Shown here piece after piece: positions 1 to 7,917 of a stretch of 11,024 bases of DNA (position 1 is its first letter; every line of letters begins with the position of its first letter). Source of the stretch: an uncultured Verrucomicrobiota bacterium (lineage in GTDB: Bacteria; Verrucomicrobiota; Verrucomicrobiia; Chthoniobacterales; SZAS-18); the NCBI GenBank assembly GCA_937873255.1, contig CALMVM010000529.1, positions 1 to 11,024 on the forward strand. Direction: 5' to 3'. The position numbers and the translations under genes were made by a program. Under the pieces are notes generated by a model, which was given only the letters and a program-made list of their open reading frames with translations, ran no database searches and was not told the origin of the DNA.

Positions 1-2519
1 CCGTTGTCGCTGGCGAAAATCCCCACGTCGGTCCCGGCGTAGATCGTCTGCGGATTGGTGGGCGAGATTGCCAACCCATAAACGGGTGCGGCGGGCAGCG
101 TGCCGGTGGCGTTGGACCAGCTTGCCCCGGCGTTGGTGGACACCCAGACGTTGTTGGCGGAGTACCCTCCGAAGGTGACGTACACGCGGCTGCTGTTGGT
201 CGGGTCAATCGCGATCCGGGTGACGCGCCGGGCCGGCAGCGCGGTGGCGTTGTCGTCCATTTTCGTCCAGGTCGGCGAGGCGGCGGTGCCGTTGGCCGTC
301 ATGAACACGTCGCCGTTGAGGTGGCCGACCCAGATGATGTCCGAACTGGTGGGCGCGACCGCGACGGCGGTGATGTGCGAGGTACCGTCGGCGGCCTTGA
401 TGGCGGACCAGCTCACCGTGGACGCGCGGGCGTTGGTCGTGCGCCACAGGCTCGTGCCGCCCGCGAGGAGCGTGGCCTGGTTGTTGGGATCGAGCACGAA
501 GGGCGCGATGAACTCCGCGCTGCCGCCGCCCGCGTCGCTGATGCCCGTGTAGATGTAGCTCGAAGACGCGCCGGAATTTGTGCTGCGATGGATTTCGAGA
601 TAGACGTATTCGCCGTAGAAGTACGCCGAATTCGACTGGTCGGCCGCGGAGACGCCGCCATCCCCGCCGAACATCGTGGACCACGCCTGCGGCCCGGCGG
701 CCGTCGTGTAGCGCAACGTGCCGTTGTCCTGCGCGCCGGCGACGATGGTCCCGGTGGCGGCGTTGACGCCCGCGCCGTAGAACTGCGTGATGCCGAGCTG
801 GTTGTTCAGCGCGGTCCAGCCGCTGGTCAGGCTGACCGTCGAGACGTTCGCGGCCTTGTAAATGCCGCCGTCGTTCGTGAAATAAACGAGGTTGTCGGAC
901 GATCCGTTGTAGCCCGGATCGCTGAAGATGCCGTGGTGGTCGGCGTGGGCGCTCGTCGGGGCGCTTTGCCACTGGCTGACCTTGGTGAAAATCCCCCCTC
1001 CATCGCCGCTGCGGTAGATGTCCAGCCCGCCGGCGACGACGAGGTTCGGGTCGACCGGCGAGACCCAGAGGGCGTTGGCGTACCAGCCCTGGTTGCTGAG
1101 CCAAGTGCCGGAGGTGTTGACGGCCGTGTAGTTCACGCCGCCGTCGGTGCTCTTGTAGAGATAGCTGGCGGTGCCGAAGTCGTAGGCCGCGTAAACAATC
1201 GACGGACTGCTTTTGGCGTAACGCACCTCCACCCGGCCGCCGAGAACCCCGCTGCCGCCGGTCGGACCCGTCGCGGCCGAGGTCCAGCTCGCGCCGGTGT
1301 TGGTCGAATACAGCGTGAGATGACTGTACCCGGAGGCGACGGCTTTGGTGCTGTCGGCGGGATTGAACTCGACGTGGCAGATGCGCGCGGAGGCATTAAG
1401 CACGGCGGTCCACGTTTTGCCGTGGTCCGTGCTGCGGTAGATGTAGTTGGAGCCGTAGATGTCCGTGCTCGTCGCGGCGAGCAGCGTGGTGCCGTCGGGC
1501 GAAACCGCGAGGCTCTGCACGTAGAGGAAATTCGTGTTGGCCGTCGAGGCGATCTGGTTCCACGTGACGCCGCCGTCCTCGCTTGAATAAATCCCCGCGC
1601 CCCGGATACCGTCGGCGTTGTAGAAACCCTCGCCCGTCCCGGCGTACATGAGGTTGGGATTGGTCGGGTCCATGGCCAGCGTGCTGACGGCCAGGTTGCT
1701 CATGAAGTCGTTGACCGGCGACCAGCTCGCGCCGCTGTTGCTCGAATACCAGAGGCCGCCGCCCACGCTGCCGATCCACAGGCGGTTCGTCTGCGTGGGG
1801 TGAACGAGCATCGTGCGGATGCGCCCGCCGATGTTGCCCGGCCCCTTCCAGGTCCAGGTCGCCGGGGTGACGCTCTGCGCGGTGACCGGCGTGCCGAGCT
1901 TGCGCGCCGCCGCCACGTCGGCGGGCAGGAGGGTGGTGTTGAGCGGCAGCGCGAGGGCCTGCCGGCGGGCGCGCTCGATGGCGGCGGGATTCAGCTTGCC
2001 GGTTTCGTCCAGCCGGAAGGACTCCTCGTAGCGCATCGCCTCCTCGGGATGGTCGCCCGCCTCGCGTTCCTGCTCGAAGATCGCGCGGCGCAAAGCTTCG
2101 GTCGGCATTGTGAGGAGGTCGGCGTACGCCAAGCCGCGTTCCTCGTGCAGTTCCTCCGCCTGTTCCTCGGTGATGCCGCGTAGCTCCGCCGCCTGCCTGT
2201 CCGTCAGACCGGCGGGGTCAGTGATGCTCTCCTTCGCCACCGGGGAGCGGAGGTGATCGCCCGACGCCTGCTCGCGGCGGGCGGCCGCCTCGCTCAGGAT
2301 CACGCCGACTTTCGCGTCCGGCCCGAACTGCTCGGCCGCAATTGCCGGATGACCCGCGCGGGTGAGCGTTTCGTTGAGGCGTTTGACCGCCTCGCGGTTG
2401 CCGGATTCGAGGACGACGGGTTCATCGGCGCGCAACGCGGACCCACCGAGGATGCCCGGCAGGATCACCGCGCAAGCCACCCACCGGCGAGTCCGCTGCA
2501 AGCGGAAAAAGGATTTCAT
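1..2519 (-). CDS. Secreted multi-BNR (Asp-box) beta-propeller protein, 3' end beyond window
   Basis: An open frame of 839 codons runs from an ATG at 2519 to the left edge without a stop, so the C-terminus is missing. Residues 1-31 look like a Sec signal peptide: a basic start (MKSFFRLQRTRR), a hydrophobic core and a likely cut after SALRA. Residues 35-218 are a charged, Glu/Ala/Arg-rich and probably helical region that I do not recognise. The propeller starts at about 221 with WTWKGPGNIGGRIRT, the usual opening of this family. Asp-box-like motifs follow (YSSNSGASW 258-266, YSSEDGGVTW 311-320, YRSTDHGKTW 361-370, YSTNTGASW 404-412, YKSTDGG 455-461, VWVSTNAGASW 791-801). HADHH (525-529), FTNDGGIY (547-554) and GAQDNG (595-600) are also typical. 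Such proteins are exported and often carry C-terminal sorting or adhesion modules, not visible here. The substrate or partner is unknown. It is transcribed divergently from the other propeller gene. Family call is firm, function is not. Confidence 0.9.
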   Translation of the reverse strand, partial: MKSFFRLQRTRRWVACAVILPGILGGSALRADEPVVLESGNREAVKRLNETLTRAGHPAIAAEQFGPDAKVGVILSEAAARREQASGDHLRSPVAKESITDPAGLTDRQAAELRGITEEQAEELHEERGLAYADLLTMPTEALRRAIFEQEREAGDHPEEAMRYEESFRLDETGKLNPAAIERARRQALALPLNTTLLPADVAAARKLGTPVTAQSVTPATWTWKGPGNIGGRIRTMLVHPTQTNRLWIGSVGGGLWYSSNSGASWSPVNDFMSNLAVSTLAMDPTNPNLMYAGTGEGFYNADGIRGAGIYSSEDGGVTWNQIASTANTNFLYVQSLAVSPDGTTLLAATSTDIYGSNYIYRSTDHGKTWTAVLNASARICHVEFNPADSTKAVASGYSHLTLYSTNTGASWTSAATGPTGGSGVLGGRVEVRYAKSSPSIVYAAYDFGTASYLYKSTDGGVNYTAVNTSGTWLSNQGWYANALWVSPVDPNLVVAGGLDIYRSGDGGGIFTKVSQWQSAPTSAHADHHGIFSDPGYNGSSDNLVYFTNDGGIYKAANVSTVSLTSGWTALNNQLGITQFYGAGVNAATGTIVAGAQDNGTLRYTTAAGPQAWSTMFGGDGGVSAADQSNSAYFYGEYVYLEIHRSTNSGASSSYIYTGISDAGGGSAEFIAPFVLDPNNQATLLAGGTSLWRTTNARASTVSWSAIKAADGTSHITAVAVAPTSSDIIWVGHLNGDVFMTANGTAASPTWTKMDDNATALPARRVTRIAIDPTNSSRVYVTFGGYSANNVWVSTNAGASWSNATGTLPAAPVYGLAISPTNPQTIYAGTDVGIFASDN

Positions 2520-2657
2520 GATGGTGTAAATGGTTCAGCCCGTACCGACGCGGCCACGCGGGAACATGTCCTCTGCGTTGTTAATTGCCAGTCGAAAGAA
2601 AACAGCAAAAGACGATCGGTTCATCTTTGACGGTCTGTGCAGGTCCGACATCCGAAT
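2520..2657. promoter_or_regulatory. Divergent intergenic region between two propeller genes
   Basis: This spacer must hold the start signals of both flanking genes because they are transcribed away from each other. It is visibly richer in A and T in the middle (about 2577-2612) than the genes around it. A TTGACG at 2627-2632 on the plus strand resembles a -35 box, but no good -10 box follows at the usual distance before the start at 2658, so I do not call a defined promoter. No clear Shine-Dalgarno sequence precedes either start codon. Confidence 0.4.
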
Positions 2658-5372
2658 ATGGTTTCGATGCGTTGCTGTCTTGTTCCTCTGTGCGCGGCCG
2701 GCCTGTTGGCGGTGCCGCCTCCCTCCCTTTCTGCGCAGGAGGCCCGGTCAGGCCCTTTCCCGACGGAGGCACAGCTCAAGAGCCTGAAGGCGCGCTCCAT
2801 TGGCCCGGCGATCATGGGCGGTCGCATCTCCGACATCGCGCTCGACCCGAAGAACCCGCATCTCTTCTACGTGGGCCTGGCGACCGGCGGCATCGTCAAG
2901 ACCGCGAACGACGGCATCACCTTCGAGCCGATCTTTGACAAGCAGCCCGTGCTCTCCATCGGCGCGCTGGCCCTCGCGCCGTCCAATCCCGAGGTTCTCT
3001 GGGTCGGTACGGGCGAGGCCAACGACCGCAACTCCTCCGGTTGGGGCAACGGCGTGTATCGTTCCACCGACGGCGGCGAGCATTGGCAGCATCTCGGGCT
3101 GGATTCCAGCCGGGCCATCAACCGCGTCGTCGTCGATCCGCGCAACCCCGACGCGGCCTACGTCGCCGCCGTCGGCAACCTGTGGGTCGAGGGCGGCGAG
3201 GGCGGGCTGTTCAAGACGACAGACGGTGGCAAGACCTGGAAAAACGTCCTCCAGGCTCCCAGGCCGCGCGATACCGTCGCCGGCTGCGGCGACGTGGCGC
3301 TCGACCCCGCCAACCCGGACACGATTTACGCGGCGCTCTACGCCCGGCGGCGGACGCCGTGGTCGTTCGTCTACGGCCCGGTGGCCAGCGGCGGGGACGA
3401 CGTGGGCGGGGTCTTCAAGAGCACCGACGGCGGCGCGACGTGGAGGAAACTTACCGAAGGGTTACCCCCCGGCACCGGGCGCATCGGCCTCGCCGTTTCC
3501 GTGAGCAAGCCCGGCGTCGTCATGGCCATCGTGCAGAGCGACGCCAACGGCCCGACCGACTTCCGCATCATCCACTCGCAGGCTGGCGGCGTGTTCCGTT
3601 CCGAGGACGGCGGCGAACACTGGACGCGCCAGAACGACATCGACCCGCGCCCGTTCTACTTCAGCCAGATCCGCATCGACCCCGCCAACGACCAGCGCGT
3701 GTACGTGCTCGGCATGGCGATGCTCGCCTCCGACGAGGTACACCCGGACTGCCACGCGCTGGTCATCGAACCCGGCAGCGCGCCGCCGCCCAAGCCGCCC
3801 AAACCCGAGGACAAGGATAAACCGCCCAGGCCGCCCGTCTCCGCCCGCCTGCTGCTCGGCACCGACGGCGGCGTGTACCAGAGCTTCCAGGGCGGACGTA
3901 ACTGGGACCACGTCAGCCGCTTCGCGTGTGGCCAGTATTACCGCGTGACGACCGATGACAGCCAGCCTTTCTATCGCGTCGCGGGCGGCTTGCAGGACAA
4001 CAGCAATTTCGTCGGCCCCAGCGCCACCAACATCAAGGACGGCATCGTGAACTCGGACTGGATGGGGCTCACCGGCGCGGACGGCTTCTACACGGCGTTC
4101 GATCCCGAGGACAAGGATGTCGTCTACGCCGAGGCGCAGGAGGGCATCGTCTTCCGCGTCAACCTGCGCACCGGCGAGGGCAAGGACCTCCATCCTGCCC
4201 CGGCGGAGGGTCAGGCGCGCTACCGCTTCGGCTGGAACACGCCGTTCCTCGCCAGCGTCCACCACAAAGGGACGTTCTATCAGGCCGGCAACCGTGTGTT
4301 CAAGCTGACCGACAAAGGCGAGCATTCCGCCATCATCAGCCCGGACCTGACCAAGGACGAACCCACCAAAACCACCGCCGTCGGCAGTGGCGCGGAGAAC
4401 TTCGGCGTGATCTACTCGCTCGCGGAGTCCCCCGCCAAAGCCGACCAACTCTGGGCGGGCACGGACGACGGACGGCTCTGGGTCACCGAGAACGAAGGCG
4501 CACAGTGGACCGAACTCACCGACAACGTCCCCGCGCCGGGGCACGGACAGTGGGTCCAGCGCATCGTTCCCAGCGCCAAGGACCCGAACGCCGCCTACGC
4601 CGTGTTCAGCGCCTACCGGCTGGGCGACGACGAACCAATGATCTACCACACCGCCGATCTCGGCAAGACGTGGCAGTCCGTGGTCGGTGAGGGCTTGTCG
4701 AAGGATGCGCCCGTGCAGGTAGTCTGCGAGGACCCGGAAAACCCGCGCCTGCTCTACGCCGGCACGCAGGTCGGGTTATTTGCTTCCTTCGACCAGGGCG
4801 GCCACTGGGTGAAGGTCGGCGGCCTGCCCGCCGTGGAGGTGGACGACCTGAACATCCAGAAGCGCACGGCGGACCTAGTCATCGCCACGCACGGCTTGAG
4901 CCTCTTTATCCTCGACGATTCCCGCCCTTTGCGCGAATTGACTTCCGAGGTTGCGGCACAGCCGGCGCATCTGTTCAGCGTGCGCCCGGTGGAGGGCGCT
5001 TATCGTTTGCCTGGCTTCTCGGACTGGGACGGCAAGGGCAGTTACCACGGCGACAACCCGGCCGAGGGTGCGCTCTTCACCGTCTGGGTCAAGGAGTTCA
5101 CCGGCGACGAGATCAAGCTGAAGGTCACCAACTCCCAAGGCCAGACGGTCGCCAATCTCAAGGCTCCCGGTGCGCCCGGCCTGAACCGTCTCAACTGGGA
5201 CCTGCGCCCCACGCCCGACGTGCTCGTCAAATACGGTGGCGACGATCCCAAGAAACTCGTGCCGACGGGCGAATACACGGTAGAACTCAGCTACGGCGAA
5301 ACCCACGCCAAGCAGGCCTTCCACGCCAGCGTTGCCCAGGGCATCGAAGCCCGCTCGGCTGACGATGACTGA
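2658..5372 (+). CDS. Secreted VPS10/sortilin-type BNR-repeat protein (COG4447-like)
   Basis: The 904-residue protein begins with a signal peptide (core CLVPLCAAGLLAV, likely cut after SLSA at 23-26), so it should act in the periplasm or outside. I chose ATG 2658; an in-frame GTG at 2637 and an ATG at 2667 are also possible, and the signal peptide fits the two ATGs best. The body is a beta-propeller, perhaps double, with Asp-box motifs at 134-143 (YRSTDGGEHW), 185-194 (FKTTDGGKTW), 253-262 (FKSTDGGATW) and 313-322 (FRSEDGGEHW), and weaker copies near 403, 608, 664 and 708. GGLQDNS (443-449) and the C-terminal beta-sandwich-like segment at 800-850 (GDNPAEGALFTVW, then LNRLNWDLRP) match the VPS10-type family often labelled glycosyl hydrolase. 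Sialidase-type catalytic residues cannot be assigned, so enzyme activity is unproven. A 20-residue Pro/Lys/Asp-rich insert lies at 374-393. It is divergent from, and architecturally like, the neighbouring minus-strand gene. Confidence 0.9.
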   Translation: MVSMRCCLVPLCAAGLLAVPPPSLSAQEARSGPFPTEAQLKSLKARSIGPAIMGGRISDIALDPKNPHLFYVGLATGGIVKTANDGITFEPIFDKQPVLSIGALALAPSNPEVLWVGTGEANDRNSSGWGNGVYRSTDGGEHWQHLGLDSSRAINRVVVDPRNPDAAYVAAVGNLWVEGGEGGLFKTTDGGKTWKNVLQAPRPRDTVAGCGDVALDPANPDTIYAALYARRRTPWSFVYGPVASGGDDVGGVFKSTDGGATWRKLTEGLPPGTGRIGLAVSVSKPGVVMAIVQSDANGPTDFRIIHSQAGGVFRSEDGGEHWTRQNDIDPRPFYFSQIRIDPANDQRVYVLGMAMLASDEVHPDCHALVIEPGSAPPPKPPKPEDKDKPPRPPVSARLLLGTDGGVYQSFQGGRNWDHVSRFACGQYYRVTTDDSQPFYRVAGGLQDNSNFVGPSATNIKDGIVNSDWMGLTGADGFYTAFDPEDKDVVYAEAQEGIVFRVNLRTGEGKDLHPAPAEGQARYRFGWNTPFLASVHHKGTFYQAGNRVFKLTDKGEHSAIISPDLTKDEPTKTTAVGSGAENFGVIYSLAESPAKADQLWAGTDDGRLWVTENEGAQWTELTDNVPAPGHGQWVQRIVPSAKDPNAAYAVFSAYRLGDDEPMIYHTADLGKTWQSVVGEGLSKDAPVQVVCEDPENPRLLYAGTQVGLFASFDQGGHWVKVGGLPAVEVDDLNIQKRTADLVIATHGLSLFILDDSRPLRELTSEVAAQPAHLFSVRPVEGAYRLPGFSDWDGKGSYHGDNPAEGALFTVWVKEFTGDEIKLKVTNSQGQTVANLKAPGAPGLNRLNWDLRPTPDVLVKYGGDDPKKLVPTGEYTVELSYGETHAKQAFHASVAQGIEARSADDD

Positions 5373-5712
5373 ATGCCTACAATCTTTGTCCATTCCGGCG
5401 TTGCGTGAACCGTCAGGCCACCCGGCACGGAAAGGCCGCGGCGATCCAGGACAATTTCGGCGGCGTCAGCGACCACCATTCACGTCGTTTCGAGAGAGCG
5501 CCACATGACAATTTGGTCATCTTCGAAGTTCCTGACACGGTTCCAAAGATGCCCGCGCGCAAGGCAAGCGAGAGGTTAAGTGGCACAGCAGCAAAATTTT
5601 CGACCATCCAGCAGTGCGACCAGGTTCAGAGTACGGCAACCACTTGCAGCGGACGCAGCGCGCAACGCACGGTGCATTGACGACGCATCGTCAACCACCT
5701 GGCGGCTTGTGG
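5373..5712. other. Intergenic region, no gene supported
   Basis: I see no convincing gene in these 340 bases. Small open frames exist on both strands, but they match no family I know and do not show the GC-rich third positions of the neighbouring genes. No stem followed by a T-run is present, so no intrinsic terminator can be called for the upstream gene. There is a weak 5 bp inverted repeat (ATGAC at 5505-5509, GTCAT at 5516-5520) and a stronger one listed separately at 5677-5694. The region most likely holds the promoter of the four-gene unit that follows. Confidence 0.5.
5677..5694. repeat. Perfect 7 bp inverted repeat before the glycosyltransferase operon
   Basis: TTGACGA (5677-5683) and TCGTCAA (5688-5694) are exact reverse complements around a 4-base loop, CGCA. 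The right arm ends 18 bases before the chosen start codon at 5713. It could be an operator or an mRNA hairpin near the ribosome site. No T-run follows, so it is not an intrinsic terminator. A chance occurrence cannot be excluded. Confidence 0.4.
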
Positions 5713-7041
5713 ATGGGTGTCACCACGGAACTCGCATGCCTTGTCCTGATGTGCAGGCACGGAGATTTCTTGCAATCCGGCAACCCGAGCAGGTTCACGA
5801 TGCTCGCCGTTGCGTCCGGCACGGGTTTTTGGTTTGCCGTTCGGGGGCTCCTGAAGATGGCTCCGGGGAAAGTTCCTGTCCGTTGGTTTTGGATCGTGGC
5901 GGTGCTTCTGCGGTTGGCGATGCTCCCGACTTTCCCCGGCGATGATGTCTGGCGTTATCGTTGGGAAGGAGAGATCCAACTCCACGGATTCAATCCCTAT
6001 CAATCGGCGCCGGATTCCGCGGAGTTGGCCGGGTGGCACAACTTGGATTGGAGCCGGATCAACCATCAGAACGTGCCGGCGATTTATCCGCCTCTCACCG
6101 AACTGATGTTCGCCGTTTTGGCGCGGGGCGCAAACTCCGTACTGGGTTACAAGCTTCTCTTTACCTGCGCCGATCTGGGAGTGGCTGCCATCCTGCGCCG
6201 TTTGCTGGCGCGGGGTGGGTCGTCGCCGGAAGCGGCGGCGTGGTACGCGTGGAATCCGCTGGCGGTTTACGTCAGCGCCGGGGCGGCGCACTTCGATGCG
6301 GCGATGATGCTCGCTATGATGGGAGCGGTCTGGTGTCTGGATCGGTTGTCGGTGCAGCCGCCCCGGGAGGAAAACGTTGCGTCCAGCTGGCGGGTGCCGC
6401 CGTTGGCCTGGGCAAGCGCGGGCTTGCTCGGGGTTTCCATCGCCCGCACAGCGGGGCCAGTGGTGGTGCTGCCGGTGGGGGGCTTCGCGCTGGGCTGGCG
6501 TCGCGCGTTGGTCACGCTTCCGCTGGCAGTCGGCATCGCGCCCATCCTGGCGATCCTCTACGGATTCCCAGGTGTGCGGGTGTTCGGCGCGTTGGAGCGT
6601 TTCATCCAGGGCTATCAGGTCAACGATGCCTTCTGGTGGCTCGTGGATCCGGCGGGCCGCGTGGGTGGAATTTACGGATGGACCGCCGCGACGGTCTGCT
6701 TGGCGCTGGCAGTCTGGCTGCGGAACGATTGGCGGCGGGCCGCGCTCTGGGTCATGGGCGCGGCGCTGTTGCTCAGCCCGGCTCTACATGCCTGGTACGT
6801 CCTCTGGGTGCTGCCCCTGGCGGTGTGGCGCGGGGGAAGCGCGCGGCCGTGGGTCGTGTTGTCGGTCAGCGTGTTCGGCTACTTCCTGCTCTGGGACATC
6901 AATCACGCCAGCGGCCGGGCCTGGGAAGAACCGCTCTGGCTGCGGCTGGCAATTTATCTGCCGCCTTTGCTCGCTCTGGGATGGTCGTACATCGAACGCC
7001 GTTCAAACCATGCAGGCACGGTGCCAAGGTGCTATCCTTAA
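5713..7041 (+). CDS. Polytopic GT-C type glycosyltransferase (GT87/DUF2029 or mannosyltransferase-like)
   Basis: A 442-residue integral membrane protein with about ten hydrophobic segments. GDDVWRYRWEG (76-86), followed by HGFNPY (91-96), matches the first periplasmic loop of GT-C enzymes; D77/D78 would be the acidic catalytic/metal site. AIYPPLTE (123-130), a YAWNPLAVY segment, a GAAHFDA segment and LLLSPALHAWYVLW near the C-terminus are further landmarks of polyprenol-phosphate-sugar-dependent mannosyl- and glucosyltransferases. Such enzymes take a sugar from a lipid carrier and add it to a glycan, lipid or protein on the outer face of the inner membrane. The frame stays open upstream to a GTG at 5614, but codons before 5713 look non-coding and the inverted repeat lies there, so I start at ATG 5713; ATGs at 5749 and 5800 are alternatives, the latter shortening the first hydrophobic segment. 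A GT2 gene follows after 12 bases. Acceptor and sugar are unknown. Confidence 0.82.
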   Translation: MGVTTELACLVLMCRHGDFLQSGNPSRFTMLAVASGTGFWFAVRGLLKMAPGKVPVRWFWIVAVLLRLAMLPTFPGDDVWRYRWEGEIQLHGFNPYQSAPDSAELAGWHNLDWSRINHQNVPAIYPPLTELMFAVLARGANSVLGYKLLFTCADLGVAAILRRLLARGGSSPEAAAWYAWNPLAVYVSAGAAHFDAAMMLAMMGAVWCLDRLSVQPPREENVASSWRVPPLAWASAGLLGVSIARTAGPVVVLPVGGFALGWRRALVTLPLAVGIAPILAILYGFPGVRVFGALERFIQGYQVNDAFWWLVDPAGRVGGIYGWTAATVCLALAVWLRNDWRRAALWVMGAALLLSPALHAWYVLWVLPLAVWRGGSARPWVVLSVSVFGYFLLWDINHASGRAWEEPLWLRLAIYLPPLLALGWSYIERRSNHAGTVPRCYP

Positions 7042-7053
7042 AACATCGAAGCC

Positions 7054-7908
7054 ATGGAACCGGCACCTCTATCTAGCAGGCAGTTTTCTCCTGCCGGACG
7101 ATGCGCCCTGATCCTGCCCGCGTGCCACGAAGAGCAGACTATTGGCCCCGTGTTGGACGAACTCCTCGCCACGCTGGAACCCGGTGAAAATTGGATCGTC
7201 GCGGTCGGCGTCAACGGCTCGCCGCCCGGTGTCGACCGTACCGCCGAACTCGCCCGCCGGCATCCGTTGCAGCCGCTGGTCGCGGAAACGTCCGCGCTCG
7301 GCTACGGTCACGGGTGCCAGGCGGCCATCGCTCTGGTGGAAACGCTCGGGCTGACCCCGGACGCCTACGTGTTCTTTGCGGCCGACGGGGCCAACGATCC
7401 GCGTGACCTGCCCACGTTGCTCACCGCGCGCCGCGCCGGGTTCGATCTCGTTCTCGGCTGTCGGACTTCTTCCTTGTGCATGGAAAATCGCCGGAGCATG
7501 GGTTGGTCGCACGTTTTCGCCAATCGTCTGCTGGGTGCCTGGTGCGGGCTGCTGACCGGGAGGTGGTTCAATGACATCGGACCGTTGCGATTGATCGAGC
7601 GCGGTTTGTTCCGTCGGCTGCGACTGGATGAATGGACCTTCGGCTGGACGATGGAAGCACAGGTCAAGGCGGTGCGGCTCGGCGCGGCCAGCGTCGAGGT
7701 TCCGGTCAGCGAACGCCCCCGACTCGCCGGGGAGCAAAAGGTTTCCAAGGTCAACTGGCGGCGCACGCTCGCCATCGGGTTCCAGATTGCGCGGGCAGGC
7801 TGGCGGGCGCGCTGGGGTAAACTGGCGTCGTCCACGGTGCCGGTGCCGACCGTTGACGTGGGGCACGCTGGCTGCGCAGGCGCAAGAAAAACGGCCAACT
7901 CGAATTGA
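7054..7908 (+). CDS. Family 2 glycosyltransferase, polyprenyl-phosphate sugar synthase-like
   Basis: A 284-residue protein with a GT-A fold of the dolichol/undecaprenyl-phosphate sugar transferase type. The order of motifs is clear: ALILPACHEEQTI (18-30), the beta-strand with VNGS (53-56), ALGYGHGCQAAI (81-92), FFAADGANDP (107-116, place of the DxD metal motif), GCRTSS (135-140), WFNDIGPLRLI (171-181), WTFGWTMEAQVKA (194-206) and EVPVSERPR (215-223). The GWTMEAQ block is the signature of enzymes making polyprenyl-phosphate sugars. There is no C-terminal membrane segment, so it is cytosolic or peripheral. It starts 12 bases after the GT-C gene, suggesting that it makes the lipid-linked donor used by that enzyme (inference). 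Two usual acidic positions differ: the DDGS-like motif reads VNGS, and the first Asp of DADG is Ala109. The family call is firm; the donor sugar is unknown. Confidence 0.86.
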   Translation: MEPAPLSSRQFSPAGRCALILPACHEEQTIGPVLDELLATLEPGENWIVAVGVNGSPPGVDRTAELARRHPLQPLVAETSALGYGHGCQAAIALVETLGLTPDAYVFFAADGANDPRDLPTLLTARRAGFDLVLGCRTSSLCMENRRSMGWSHVFANRLLGAWCGLLTGRWFNDIGPLRLIERGLFRRLRLDEWTFGWTMEAQVKAVRLGAASVEVPVSERPRLAGEQKVSKVNWRRTLAIGFQIARAGWRARWGKLASSTVPVPTVDVGHAGCAGARKTANSN

Positions 7909-7917
7909 TTATCATCC

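Noticed and set aside
321..1586. 421-codon open frame on the plus strand opposite the first propeller gene
   Set aside because: It lacks any recognisable domain, is Arg/Ala/Gly/Val-rich as expected of an antisense frame in GC-rich DNA, and lies fully within a gene with a clear signal peptide and Asp boxes.
2627..2632. TTGACG as a -35 promoter box
   Set aside because: No matching -10 box is present, and a standard spacing would place the -10 almost on the start codon.
2637..2657. GTG start at 2637 for the VPS10-type protein
   Set aside because: It would add seven residues ahead of a normal signal peptide; the ATG at 2658 gives a more typical N-terminus, though this is not certain.
3462..4649. 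395-codon open frame on the minus strand inside the VPS10-type gene
   Set aside because: Composition is that of a shadow frame, with no motif; the plus-strand gene is strongly supported throughout.
5505..5520. ATGAC/GTCAT stem as a terminator after the VPS10-type gene
   Set aside because: The stem is only 5 bp, is not GC-rich, has no T-run, and lies more than 130 bases after the stop codon.
5405..5680. Possible 91-residue small protein in the spacer
   Set aside because: No family resemblance, no ribosome site and no coding-like third-position bias. It also overlaps the inverted repeat region.
5614..5712. N-terminal extension of the GT-C protein from a GTG at 5614
   Set aside because: The 33 extra residues are polar and unlike the family, and the hairpin repeat lies inside them; a start at 5713 directly precedes the hydrophobic part.
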